This document shows, piece by piece, positions 1-8,203 of a stretch of 64,000 nucleotides of DNA (its first letter is position 1; each line of letters begins with the position of its first letter). The position numbers and the translations under genes are program-made. The notes beneath the pieces were generated by a model. The model had not been told where the DNA came from. It ran no database searches and saw only the letters and a program-made list of their open reading frames with translations. The stretch covers positions 124,001 to 188,000 of the forward strand of contig CACEOL010000002.1 in assembly GCA_902561325.1 (NCBI GenBank), in the 5' to 3' direction. This DNA comes from an uncultured SAR86 cluster bacterium. GTDB lineage: Bacteria; Pseudomonadota; Gammaproteobacteria; Magnimaribacterales; AG-339-G14.

Positions 1-1
1 C

Positions 2-496
2 TGTGTTATTGGATTTGTAAGTTCTAAGTTATTAACTGGAGAGGGGGTATATAGACATATAGATTGGCCTGTTGTTATTTTATTGGCAGCAATGATTCCA
101 ATTGGAAATACTTTAATTTCCTATGGAATTACTGATTCTGTATCTTCCTATTTAGCAGGTCTATCTACAGTTGTGGATTACGTTTGGCTGGTAGTTCTGA
201 TAATGATTATTACAATGTTTTTATCAGATATTATTAACAATGCTGCAACAGCAGTGATTATGGCTCCTTTAGCTGTATCTCTCGCAGACAAAATTAATCA
301 ACCAATTGAACCTTTCTTGATGTCAGTAGCTATTGGAGCAAGTTGTGCATTCCTTTCACCTATTGGACATCAATGCAATACCTTGGTAATGGCTCCCGGA
401 AATTATAAATTTGGCGATTATTGGAAAGTAGGATTACCTTTGGAAATTCTTATTATCTTAATAAGCGTTCCCGCAATAATCTTTTATTGGGGTTAA
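2..496 (+). CDS. SLC13/DASS-family anion permease, C-terminal part (5' end outside window)
   Basis: This is the tail of an integral membrane permease whose frame is open from the first bases of the window, so the start lies upstream. The visible part has several hydrophobic segments, an NNAATAVIMAPLA stretch, and an SPIGHQCNTLVMAPG segment followed by a FGDYWKVGLPLE segment. These match the conserved C-terminal half of SLC13-type Na+/dicarboxylate or sulfate transporters. Substrate cannot be told from this fragment. Whether the full protein carries the TrkA-C domains often found in this family is not visible. It ends three bases before the stop of the convergent YegP-like gene. Confidence 0.8.
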   Translation, partial: CVIGFVSSKLLTGEGVYRHIDWPVVILLAAMIPIGNTLISYGITDSVSSYLAGLSTVVDYVWLVVLIMIITMFLSDIINNAATAVIMAPLAVSLADKINQPIEPFLMSVAIGASCAFLSPIGHQCNTLVMAPGNYKFGDYWKVGLPLEILIILISVPAIIFYWG

Positions 497-499
497 TTT

Positions 500-814
500 T
501 TAAGATAAATTCTTTTTAGTTGCATTTTTTTGAACGCTTTCAATTCCTTTCTTTAAGGAATTCTCAGATTTATATCCTTGGCTAGTAGCTATTACCTTAT
601 TATTCCCTGCAATTACATTAAAGAAGAACTTTCCAGCTTTATTTTTTAAAATTCTAAAAGATTTTTTCTTTTTAGAATTTAATATTAAGGATTTCGCTCC
701 TTTGGAGCATGCACTTTTTGTAGTGTAGGACTGACTAGCACATATTATTTCCCCATTTTTAGCTTTTAACCTAAATCTAAATTTTCCAGATTTATCTTTA
801 TATATCTCAAACAA
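500..814 (-). CDS. YegP-family protein with two DUF1508 repeats
   Basis: This 104-residue protein consists of two tandem DUF1508 modules. The first begins FEIYKDKSGKFRFRLKAKNG and the second SFRILKNKAGKFFFNVIAGN; each is followed by a SQ(S/G)Y segment and a polar helix. The family (E. coli YegP) is small, cytoplasmic and of unknown function. The start is a TTG at 814, chosen because AGGAGAG sits five bases before it and no in-frame ATG gives the conserved first strand. The C-terminus is rich in lysine. It is transcribed away from the ion channel gene at 892, with a 77-base gap that must hold both promoters. Confidence 0.85.
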   Translation of the reverse strand: MFEIYKDKSGKFRFRLKAKNGEIICASQSYTTKSACSKGAKSLILNSKKKKSFRILKNKAGKFFFNVIAGNNKVIATSQGYKSENSLKKGIESVQKNATKKNLS

Positions 815-891
815 TTTTCTCTCCTATATTTCAATTAAATAATATATAAATTTCACTCTATGTAAATTTTCTAATAGAATCAATCCCCAAT

Positions 892-1920
892 ATGAAACTT
901 TTTGAAAAGTATTTTAATGATTTCATTGGATATTTAATTCTTCTAAATGTTATCCATCAAATATTAGTCTCTGGATATTCGTTATCCGACAACCTATCAA
1001 CTTTATCAGAAAACTTTATTTTATTTTCTTTCATCATTTATATATTTGAAGCAATTTTAAGAATTTACAAAGAGAGAAAATTTTCAACCTTACTTTTAAT
1101 TGATATTGTTGTTATTTTTAATCATCTATTTATTAGTATCATTGATTTAAGAATCTTCAGAATTTTTAGAGCTTATTCAATTTTTAGTCGATTCAGAATT
1201 TTACTTCCAACAAATACATTGTTAAAAACAATATGGAAACAAAGGCTTTCAATATTAGGAACTCAAATCGTTGTCTTTTCTCTGCTCTTAATATTTTCAG
1301 TAATTATCCATTTTCTTGAAAAGGATCTTCAGCCAGAAGCATTTGGAAATATACTTGATTCAATGTGGTATGGAATAGCTACTCTTACTACTGTTGGATA
1401 TGGCGATGTCACTCCTGTCTCTGATTTAGGAAAACTTATTTCCAGTTTTGCAATGTTTTTAGGTATTGCTATGTTTGCTTTGCCAGCAGCAATTCTTGCT
1501 TCAGCTTATTATGAGGATATTCAGAAAAGAAATTTTTTAGTTTCACTTGAGGCAATAACAGAAATAAATTTATTTTCAACTCTTCCTATAGGAGCAATTA
1601 CTAAAATAAATTCAAAACTAGAACCGTTAGTTTTACCAGCAAAACAAATTATTTTTGAAAAGGGGGATATTGCAGATGCTCTATACATAATTGAATTTGG
1701 CAGTGTACAAGTAGAAATTGAAACTCCAGTTGTATTAGGTTCTGGAGATTATTTTGGAGAAACTGGCTTAATAAGCCAAGCAGAAAGAAATGCAACTATA
1801 TCTGTATTAGAGGAGGCTAAACTGTTAAAGCTTTCAAAGGAATCTTTAGATGAATTAACTGATGAATATCCAATTTTGTTTGAAGATTTAAAGAAAACTT
1901 CTGAAGATAGGACAGGATAA
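892..1920 (+). CDS. Six-TM potassium channel with C-terminal cyclic-nucleotide-binding domain
   Basis: The 342-residue protein has four N-terminal hydrophobic segments. The fourth is S4-like, with Arg residues spaced along LRIFRIFRAYSIFSR at about 86-101. A pore with the K+ selectivity signature TTVGYGD lies at about 166-172, followed by an inner helix. The last ~115 residues form a cNMP-binding domain with a phosphate-binding cassette that keeps FGE and the Arg of ERNAT, the residues that contact cyclic nucleotide in this fold. The arrangement resembles MloK1-type bacterial channels. No Shine-Dalgarno motif is visible; a TAGAAT box at 875-880 would give a very short leader. It converges on an mscS-like gene two bases away and is close to an adenylate cyclase gene, so cAMP is a plausible ligand (inference). 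Confidence 0.9.
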   Translation: MKLFEKYFNDFIGYLILLNVIHQILVSGYSLSDNLSTLSENFILFSFIIYIFEAILRIYKERKFSTLLLIDIVVIFNHLFISIIDLRIFRIFRAYSIFSRFRILLPTNTLLKTIWKQRLSILGTQIVVFSLLLIFSVIIHFLEKDLQPEAFGNILDSMWYGIATLTTVGYGDVTPVSDLGKLISSFAMFLGIAMFALPAAILASAYYEDIQKRNFLVSLEAITEINLFSTLPIGAITKINSKLEPLVLPAKQIIFEKGDIADALYIIEFGSVQVEIETPVVLGSGDYFGETGLISQAERNATISVLEEAKLLKLSKESLDELTDEYPILFEDLKKTSEDRTG

Positions 1921-1922
1921 TT

Positions 1923-3020
1923 TTATGATTCTATTTCGTGGCTGGATTCAACATAAACTGATCTAGATGGGAAAGCGAAGTCAGATCCATTTTCTCTAAC
2001 AATTTCCATTACTTTATGCACAAGCTTTTGCTTTAAGTCAGTGTAGTGAGAATAATCTCTCTCGGCTGAATAGCATAGAATTTCAACATCAATTGAACTT
2101 GCTCCAAACTCAACTGCTTTTGCAAAAGATTCTTGCCCAGGATTGATTGCAAAGCCTTCCTTGTCATTATTTATGTATTCGCCTATTTCATCACATATTG
2201 ATTTCAGTTGTTCTACTGAAGTTGAGTATAAAAGATTAATCTGCCATTTAATTCTTCTATATCTTAACTCTCCATGATTAGTTACATTGACATCTGAAAG
2301 GTCTTTATTAGGAATTATCATAGGCGAAGTATTAAAAAGTCTTATCATAGTTGATCTAAATCCAATGGTTTCCACGATTCCGTGTAATTTACCATCAACC
2401 TCTATTCTGTCTCCAGGTTGAAATCTATTTTCTGCAATAATAAGGATTCCTGAAATAAGATTTTTAAACAAATCTTGAGCTCCTAAAGCTACGGCAACAG
2501 AAAAAAGACCTAACCCAGCAATAATAGGTCCTATTTCAACTCCAAATATATCTAAAATAATAGCAATAGCTAAAATCCAAATTAGAACTCTTGTAAATCT
2601 TTCTAACCACATAGACAAAGCTGCAGTTACCCAAGATTTTATTGCGAGAAGTTCAAAGATTGGTCCGATTGCTTTTGTAAGAACACTAAATATTGTAAAA
2701 GCAATTAAGGCTTTTACTGAATTAGTTAAAAAAACATCTGCAATTCCAGATAAAGGTAATAACTCTATTATTAGGTAAAGCCCTAAAGCTAGAGGAACAT
2801 TTCCAATGGGCTTTTCAAGAGTTTCAAGAAGAATATCGTCTGCCTCTGTCTCTGTTTCTTTTGCTAAATTTTCTAAAAATTTAAATACTCTTGAAATAAT
2901 CAAAGCTCTCAAAACTAAGGAGAAAACTATAATTACTATTGAAATAACAACGTTTCCAATAGAAATTCCTAGGAAATCTTGATTCCATACACTGGAGATT
3001 AAGTTAAAGAAGCCATCCAT
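1923..3020 (-). CDS. MscS-family mechanosensitive channel
   Basis: The 365-residue inner-membrane protein has about four N-terminal hydrophobic segments. These are followed by the MscS pore-lining signature (GLFSVAVALGAQDLFKNLISG, about residues 168-188) and the beta domain with FQPGDRIEVDG and PNKDLSDVNVTNH. The C-terminal alpha/beta cage region follows. Members open on membrane tension and release solutes on hypo-osmotic shock. The start lies five bases after the stop of the DUF481 gene, so it is probably the last gene of the operon with the adenylate cyclase and the outer-membrane protein. There is no strong ribosome-binding site, which suggests translational coupling. The exact gated solute is unknown. 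Confidence 0.9.
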   Translation of the reverse strand: MDGFFNLISSVWNQDFLGISIGNVVISIVIIVFSLVLRALIISRVFKFLENLAKETETEADDILLETLEKPIGNVPLALGLYLIIELLPLSGIADVFLTNSVKALIAFTIFSVLTKAIGPIFELLAIKSWVTAALSMWLERFTRVLIWILAIAIILDIFGVEIGPIIAGLGLFSVAVALGAQDLFKNLISGILIIAENRFQPGDRIEVDGKLHGIVETIGFRSTMIRLFNTSPMIIPNKDLSDVNVTNHGELRYRRIKWQINLLYSTSVEQLKSICDEIGEYINNDKEGFAINPGQESFAKAVEFGASSIDVEILCYSAERDYSHYTDLKQKLVHKVMEIVRENGSDFAFPSRSVYVESSHEIES

Positions 3021-3025
3021 AATTA

Positions 3026-3769
3026 CTAGTTAAAATTATACGAAAATACTGTAGCAAATCCCTCTTCTTTTTTTACTGCATTTGAAGGGGGTTTTGAGTC
3101 ATAAAATGTATTGTATTGAAGAGAAATTTTAAAATTGTCATTTACGTGAAAATCAAATTGACCTATCAATGTTGCTTTATAGTCATTAAATGAACTTATT
3201 CCAGGTTGCAAAAAAGCAGATAAATCAAATACTATATTTTCATCAATTAAAAATTCGCTGTGAAAATAAGAAGACAATCTAAGTGTATTATCAGAAATTG
3301 CTGATAAATCTTCCTCATTTTCATTTATTATTCCTATTCCTATTTTAAAGTTATTTTCTAAATTAAATCTTGCGCCTAAACCAATCAATTCCCTTTTATT
3401 AAATTTTCTAAAGGGATTCTTAGAATACTGTATAAATGCCTCTAAACTTGGATCTTTATCAAATAAAAAATTTAGTCTTAGATGAGCTAATGTTGCAGAG
3501 TCATAATTACTTTTATTTATTTTCTTTTGAGATCTTTTAACAACAAAAAAAGTTTCTAAATTATCTATGTTGTAGTCTAGGGAAGATTGAATAGAAAAAC
3601 TGTCTCTATTTCGATTTCCTCTAGAGAAATTTAGAGAACCAGAAAGGTTTGCAAAAAAACCTTTTTCTCCATCTCTTCTAAGATCTTCAACATTTACAAT
3701 AGCTTCTGAATATATAAAAGAAGGAATCAAAATAAAAATAAGCAGAAATAACTTACTTGTTTTCCGCAA
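3026..3769 (-). CDS. DUF481-like outer-membrane beta-barrel protein (YdiY type)
   Basis: Read from a TTG at 3769 this is a 247-residue exported protein. It starts with a signal peptide (RKTSKLFLLIFILIPSFIYS) and continues as alternating amphipathic strands (FFANLSGSLNFSRGN, LETFFVVKRSQ, NNFKIGIGIIN) that end in an aromatic-rich strand, FSYNFN. This fits the DUF481 family, which includes a salt-induced outer-membrane protein. The TTG is preferred over the ATGs at about 3820 because GGAG lies six bases before it and it puts the signal peptide at the N-terminus. The reading frame overlaps the 3' end of the cyclase gene by 17 bases. Family assignment is from strand pattern and length, so moderately sure. 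Confidence 0.7.
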   Translation of the reverse strand: MRKTSKLFLLIFILIPSFIYSEAIVNVEDLRRDGEKGFFANLSGSLNFSRGNRNRDSFSIQSSLDYNIDNLETFFVVKRSQKKINKSNYDSATLAHLRLNFLFDKDPSLEAFIQYSKNPFRKFNKRELIGLGARFNLENNFKIGIGIINENEEDLSAISDNTLRLSSYFHSEFLIDENIVFDLSAFLQPGISSFNDYKATLIGQFDFHVNDNFKISLQYNTFYDSKPPSNAVKKEEGFATVFSYNFN

Positions 3770-5933
3770 TAAAGACTCCAGACCAGTTTTCAGGCAAAGT
3801 TTGCTTGGATAATTCATCAATCCTTTCTAAAAATAGCGTGTAGTATAAATTAAATTCAGGTTTAGAAAACCTATATTTATCAATGTGTTCTTTTGCTTTA
3901 TTCCAATTTTGACTTCTATAATTAACCAAAAAATTTCGATGGTCTTCAAAAAAGGCTTTATCGGTATCGATTTCCGTTTTATCAAATACTGTATAAATAG
4001 TTACGGGTTCTGATTTCCCTTTTACTGCAATTGAATCAAGTTCATAAATTATATATTTTTCCTCTGAAAGTCCCTTGATTGATCCTTCTCCAAGAATAAT
4101 TTGCATTCCATAATTACTAGATTGCCCTTCTAAACGAGAAGCTAAGTTAACTGCATCTCCTAGTACCGTATAATCAAATCTTTTATTCGAACCCATATTA
4201 CCAACAATACATTCACCTGTATTAATACCAATTCCAACAGATAATTTATCTTCATTTAATCTATTTAAATCTATATTCAATTGCTCTAAAGCTTTAGTCA
4301 TTGCAAAAGCTGCATTTATAGATTTCTCTCTGTGATCTGGATCTTCTGATGGAGCGTTCCAAAATGCCATAATACAATCACCCATGTATTTATCTATAGT
4401 CCCTTGATTATTCAAAATTTCATTTGACAGAACAGTTAATAAATTATTTATTAAGTCGGTTAAGGCTTCTGGATCACTTTTATATTTTTCAGAAATTGAA
4501 GTGAAACCTCTTATATCAGAGAATAGAAATGTCATTTCTTTTCGTTCTCCCCCTAATTTGAGAGATTCACTAGATTTTGCTAATTTTTCTACCATTACCG
4601 GCGACATATACTGAGAAAAGGCATTTCTTACCTTGCTTCTTTCTAATTCGGTAAAGAGAAAATTAAAAAAGGTGACTACCAGATAACATAAAAGACAAAT
4701 CACCAGTGGAGATATAGGATCTATAAGATAACTATAATTATTAAAAATATAGTAACTTCCTAAAATTGAAATACTATTCCCAAAAATAAAGACAGATAAA
4801 CCTCCTATAGGTCCTAAAGATTGGATAAAAAAAGTAATCAACAGAGCAAGTATAATTCCAGTTATCAGTTCCAAACCAAAAATCCAATCAGGTCTTTTAA
4901 GAAATTGTCCAGAAAGAATTTGATCAGTTAAATTAGCAATTATATTAACTCCAGGAACGTTATTTTCTAAAGGCGTGGATCTTAAATCAAATAATCCAGG
5001 AGCACTTGTTCCGACAATTAGAATTTTCCCTTCAAAGAAGTCAGCTGAATAATTAGAGCTCAGGACTTCCCAAATTGGAATGGTTTTAATAGGTTTTTTA
5101 GAATAATGAATCCATGCAGATCCATCTTCGTTTGTTGGAATGATTAGATTTCCTAATTTAACATGATTTATCCCAGTTTCTTCTCCAAAAGCCGTCTCTC
5201 CAGAGGCATTTGATGATTTTATCTGATAAGTAGACGCGCCAATGGCAACTCTTAAAATCTCTAATCCCAAAGAAGGAACTAAAGAATCATTTATATTTTC
5301 AAAAAGAGGAAGTCTTCTTATTATTGAGTCATTATTTCCTATACTCATGCTTCCTATGCCTTGGGCAGAATTGTCTAAAATATTCAAATTAGTTTGGATA
5401 CCTGAATATTTTTGTAGAAATTTTCTAGGATTATCGCCTTGCTCTATTAAGCCAAATTTTGATTTAAATGAATTATCTAAAGAATTACTTGGTATAGATC
5501 CTAAAACTACTCTCCCATGATTTTTTATTGACCTAGCAAATATATCGTCATTATCAGGGACTTCATTAAGTATATTTTGAAGAGATGGATTATCTTTATA
5601 TTGTTTTTTTAGTTCTTTTGAACCTGTTCTATCAAACTCAGCAAAAACAATATCAAAACCTAAAGAAGCAGATAGATATGTTTTGTCTACCAATTTTCCA
5701 AGAACACTTCTAGGCCAGGGCCATTGACCTATTTCCTGAAGTGATTTTTCATCAATATCAATAACTATTACAGCATCCGAAGAAATAGACTCTCTTGGAG
5801 AAATATTTTGAAAGAAATCAAACGCATTATTTCTAAGATTAGCAAAAGTATTTAGAGGGTCAAAAATTGGAATTAAGCTTACAAATAATGAGAAGGGTAT
5901 TAAAAGATATTTTCCAATTCTTGAGAAATTCAT
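3753..5933 (-). CDS. CHASE2-domain class III adenylate cyclase
   Basis: This 726-residue membrane protein has one N-terminal TM segment, an extracytoplasmic CHASE2 sensor domain (about 40-330), three closely spaced TM segments (about 350-430) and a cytoplasmic class III cyclase domain (about 465-655). The two metal-binding aspartates are present (FSDIRGFT and the Asp of KYMGD). The adenine-selecting Lys (DKYMGD) and Asp (FDYTVLGD) and the transition-state Asn/Arg (NLASRLEG) also look intact, so cAMP production is predicted. ATG at 5933 is preferred to the one nine codons upstream because the preceding stretch overlaps the divergent promoter region. It heads an operon with the DUF481 protein and mscS. 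The CHASE2 ligand is unknown. Confidence 0.92.
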   Translation of the reverse strand: MNFSRIGKYLLIPFSLFVSLIPIFDPLNTFANLRNNAFDFFQNISPRESISSDAVIVIDIDEKSLQEIGQWPWPRSVLGKLVDKTYLSASLGFDIVFAEFDRTGSKELKKQYKDNPSLQNILNEVPDNDDIFARSIKNHGRVVLGSIPSNSLDNSFKSKFGLIEQGDNPRKFLQKYSGIQTNLNILDNSAQGIGSMSIGNNDSIIRRLPLFENINDSLVPSLGLEILRVAIGASTYQIKSSNASGETAFGEETGINHVKLGNLIIPTNEDGSAWIHYSKKPIKTIPIWEVLSSNYSADFFEGKILIVGTSAPGLFDLRSTPLENNVPGVNIIANLTDQILSGQFLKRPDWIFGLELITGIILALLITFFIQSLGPIGGLSVFIFGNSISILGSYYIFNNYSYLIDPISPLVICLLCYLVVTFFNFLFTELERSKVRNAFSQYMSPVMVEKLAKSSESLKLGGERKEMTFLFSDIRGFTSISEKYKSDPEALTDLINNLLTVLSNEILNNQGTIDKYMGDCIMAFWNAPSEDPDHREKSINAAFAMTKALEQLNIDLNRLNEDKLSVGIGINTGECIVGNMGSNKRFDYTVLGDAVNLASRLEGQSSNYGMQIILGEGSIKGLSEEKYIIYELDSIAVKGKSEPVTIYTVFDKTEIDTDKAFFEDHRNFLVNYRSQNWNKAKEHIDKYRFSKPEFNLYYTLFLERIDELSKQTLPENWSGVFIAENK

Positions 5934-5978
5934 GCTAAATAAAATTTTATTTTTATCCAATATTAGTCTTATTTTTAA

Positions 5979-5984
5979 TATAAT
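5979..5984 (+). promoter_or_regulatory. Candidate -10 box for the TPR/beta-barrel gene
   Basis: A perfect TATAAT lies 22 bases before the ATG at 6007. It supports that start over an upstream in-frame ATG at 5932, which would fall before the expected transcription start. No convincing -35 box is visible, so this is only a candidate. Confidence 0.45.
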
Positions 5985-6006
5985 CCTTTTTCAAATTGCC
6001 TTTTAC

Positions 6007-7347
6007 ATGAAAAACGTTCAGCTTTTGTTTAAAAAAATAAGTCTATTTATATGCCTTATATTAAGTATAAATCTTTTCACTCAAAATGTTCCACCATCAA
6101 TAAGCGATCCTGAAGAATTAAAAGCAACACAAATAGAAAGAGAAAAGGTATTTGATTCGATAATCGATGATCCTACTAATCTTGAAAATTTATTTAATTA
6201 TGCAAATTTGTCTATTTTAGTTGGTGATTTAGAGGCTGCGATTGGAGTTTTTGAGCAAATGTTAATCTATAAGCCAGATTTGCCAAGGATAAAGTTAGAA
6301 TTGGGTGTTTTATATTTTAGATTAGGAGCCTTTGCATCAGCTAAACGGTATTTAGATGATGTTGAAAATTATGATCCGCCTAAAGAAGTTAAAGAAAAAG
6401 TAGAAGTATTTTTAGACCAAATAGAAAACGAAACAAAACTATTCAAAACTCAATCAGTTGTTTCTTTTGGAATGGGCATGTCAGGCAATGCAAATGCAGG
6501 TCTTGATACAGATGTTGTTACCATAGTTGGAGATTTAGGAGCAATTGACTTGCAGATTTCTAACAAACCAAAATCAGATTTATATTATACAGCTGCATTT
6601 TCCTCTCAAATCACACAAGATTTAAGACACCCAAGAGGAGACACTCTCAATTATATCGTTTCTCTATCGAGGCAAACTTATAGAGATTTTTCTAATTTTG
6701 ATTCATCTACGGGCGTGTTCTCTTTAAATAGAGAGTTTAATATGCTTGATGATGAAAAACTTGGCCTAACAAATCAATCACTTACACCATCATTTACAGC
6801 ATTTAAAGTTTTTTTACAGGGCTCTGAACTACTTAGGTCTCATCGTGCTGAGGTTGATTGGAAAACAACATTGAGAGATTCCGGATCTTTTGGCTTAAAT
6901 GTATATCTTGATGAAAGAGACTTTCTTGGTTCGCAGAATAAGACAGGAGATTTTATCGGGGTAGGACTTAGTAGAAGTATAGTTTTCCCTAAGAGCGGTG
7001 TTTTCTTAAGTTATAAAACAAATTATGAGCATTTTTATGCAACTTCGCCTATTGAAACTTACATAAAAAGATCCTTCGACTTGAGTACTAGACGAGCGTT
7101 AAATTCAACAACTTTTGCAACCACAAACGTTGCTTATTCATATAAGGATTATGAAGAGAAAGACCCTTTTTTGGGATTGAGATCTGATAAATCCTTAAAC
7201 TTAAGATTTGGTCTAACCAAAATAATTGATTTGTGTTGGAATGCAGATTTTGGAGTAACTTTTTCAAATAATAAAAGTACTGTTGGACTATATTCACGTT
7301 CTAATGAGGGCCTAGCTGTAAAATTTAATTATTTATGTACAGATTAA
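6007..7347 (+). CDS. Exported TPR protein with C-terminal outer-membrane beta-barrel
   Basis: The 446-residue protein starts with a signal peptide (KNVQLLFKKISLFICLILSIN). About 90 residues with TPR-like helices follow (LFNYANLSILVGDLEAAIGV, LGVLYFRLGAFASAKRYLD). The remaining ~300 residues are amphipathic strands typical of an outer-membrane barrel. The layout resembles TPR-barrel proteins such as the SLAM/DUF560 group, but I cannot assign it to SLAM with confidence. It is divergent from the adenylate cyclase operon, sharing a 73-base intergenic region, and sits two bases before purU. A role in the cell envelope is likely; the specific function is unknown. The last strand ends in a Cys-Thr-Asp tail rather than an aromatic residue, which is slightly unusual for a barrel. 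Confidence 0.7.
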   Translation: MKNVQLLFKKISLFICLILSINLFTQNVPPSISDPEELKATQIEREKVFDSIIDDPTNLENLFNYANLSILVGDLEAAIGVFEQMLIYKPDLPRIKLELGVLYFRLGAFASAKRYLDDVENYDPPKEVKEKVEVFLDQIENETKLFKTQSVVSFGMGMSGNANAGLDTDVVTIVGDLGAIDLQISNKPKSDLYYTAAFSSQITQDLRHPRGDTLNYIVSLSRQTYRDFSNFDSSTGVFSLNREFNMLDDEKLGLTNQSLTPSFTAFKVFLQGSELLRSHRAEVDWKTTLRDSGSFGLNVYLDERDFLGSQNKTGDFIGVGLSRSIVFPKSGVFLSYKTNYEHFYATSPIETYIKRSFDLSTRRALNSTTFATTNVAYSYKDYEEKDPFLGLRSDKSLNLRFGLTKIIDLCWNADFGVTFSNNKSTVGLYSRSNEGLAVKFNYLCTD

Positions 7348-7348
7348 A

Positions 7349-8203
7349 ATGAAGAATCAATATATTTTAAGGGTTCAATGTCCTGATAAATATGGCATTG
7401 TTGCAAAAGTATCTTCTACGCTTAATAAAGCAAATCTTTTTATTTTAGATTCTGCTCATTACGGAGATCCTGAAAATAAAATTTTCTTTATGCGAGCAAA
7501 ATTAATTTACTCAAAAAAAATATTAGACTTAAATAAATTTTCTAAATTTTTTGAAAAAGAGTGTAAAAACTTAAACATGAAATGGTCCATTAAAGAAGAA
7601 GGATACAAACCTAATACGGCAATTTTTGTTTCAAAGTATGGACATTGCTTACAAGATTTATTGTATAGAGTTGATTCGGGAATTTTGCCTATGAATATTT
7701 CTTGCATTATCTCTAATCATAAAGATCATGAAAAAATAGCAAGTTGGCACGACATTCCTTTCTTTTATATTCCAATAAATAAAAATAATAAAAACAAGTC
7801 AGAACAAGAAACGAGAAAAATTATCAAAGAGCTAGATATAGACTTGATGATCCTCGCCAGATACATGCAGATATTATCTAACAAAATGTGTAAAGATTTT
7901 TATGGAAAAATAATTAACATTCACCATTCATTTTTACCAAGTTTTAAAGGAGCAAAACCATACCATCAAGCTTACGAAAAAGGAGTAAAAATTTTAGGAG
8001 CAACCGCCCACTATGTTTCTTCAGAATTAGATGAAGGTCCGATAATCGATCAAAGCGTTGAAAGAGTAGACCATGCTAAAACTCCAAAAGACCTTGAATT
8101 GATAGGAAGAGATCTTGAATCTATTACTTTAGCAAGAGCTGTAAAATATCATATAGAAAGAAGAATATTCATAAATAAAACCAAAACTGTAATTTTTAGC
8201 TAG
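7349..8203 (+). CDS. purU: Formyltetrahydrofolate deformylase
   Basis: PurU hydrolyses 10-formyl-THF to THF and formate, supplying formate for purine synthesis and balancing one-carbon pools. The 284-residue protein has the expected N-terminal ACT domain (YILRVQCPDKYGIVAKVSST). A formyltransferase domain follows, with NIHHSFLPSFKGAKPYHQAY and the ATAHYVSSELDEGPIID segment. The Asn, His and Asp catalytic residues of the family are present, and the length is normal. It follows the TPR/beta-barrel gene after one base and may be cotranscribed. Its 3' end overlaps the convergent metalloprotease by four bases. Confidence 0.95.
   Translation: MKNQYILRVQCPDKYGIVAKVSSTLNKANLFILDSAHYGDPENKIFFMRAKLIYSKKILDLNKFSKFFEKECKNLNMKWSIKEEGYKPNTAIFVSKYGHCLQDLLYRVDSGILPMNISCIISNHKDHEKIASWHDIPFFYIPINKNNKNKSEQETRKIIKELDIDLMILARYMQILSNKMCKDFYGKIINIHHSFLPSFKGAKPYHQAYEKGVKILGATAHYVSSELDEGPIIDQSVERVDHAKTPKDLELIGRDLESITLARAVKYHIERRIFINKTKTVIFS

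Noticed and set aside
5932-6006. Longer start for the TPR/beta-barrel gene (ATG at 5932)
   Set aside because: It would put 25 residues before the signal peptide, overlap the divergent cyclase start and lie upstream of the TATAAT at 5979.
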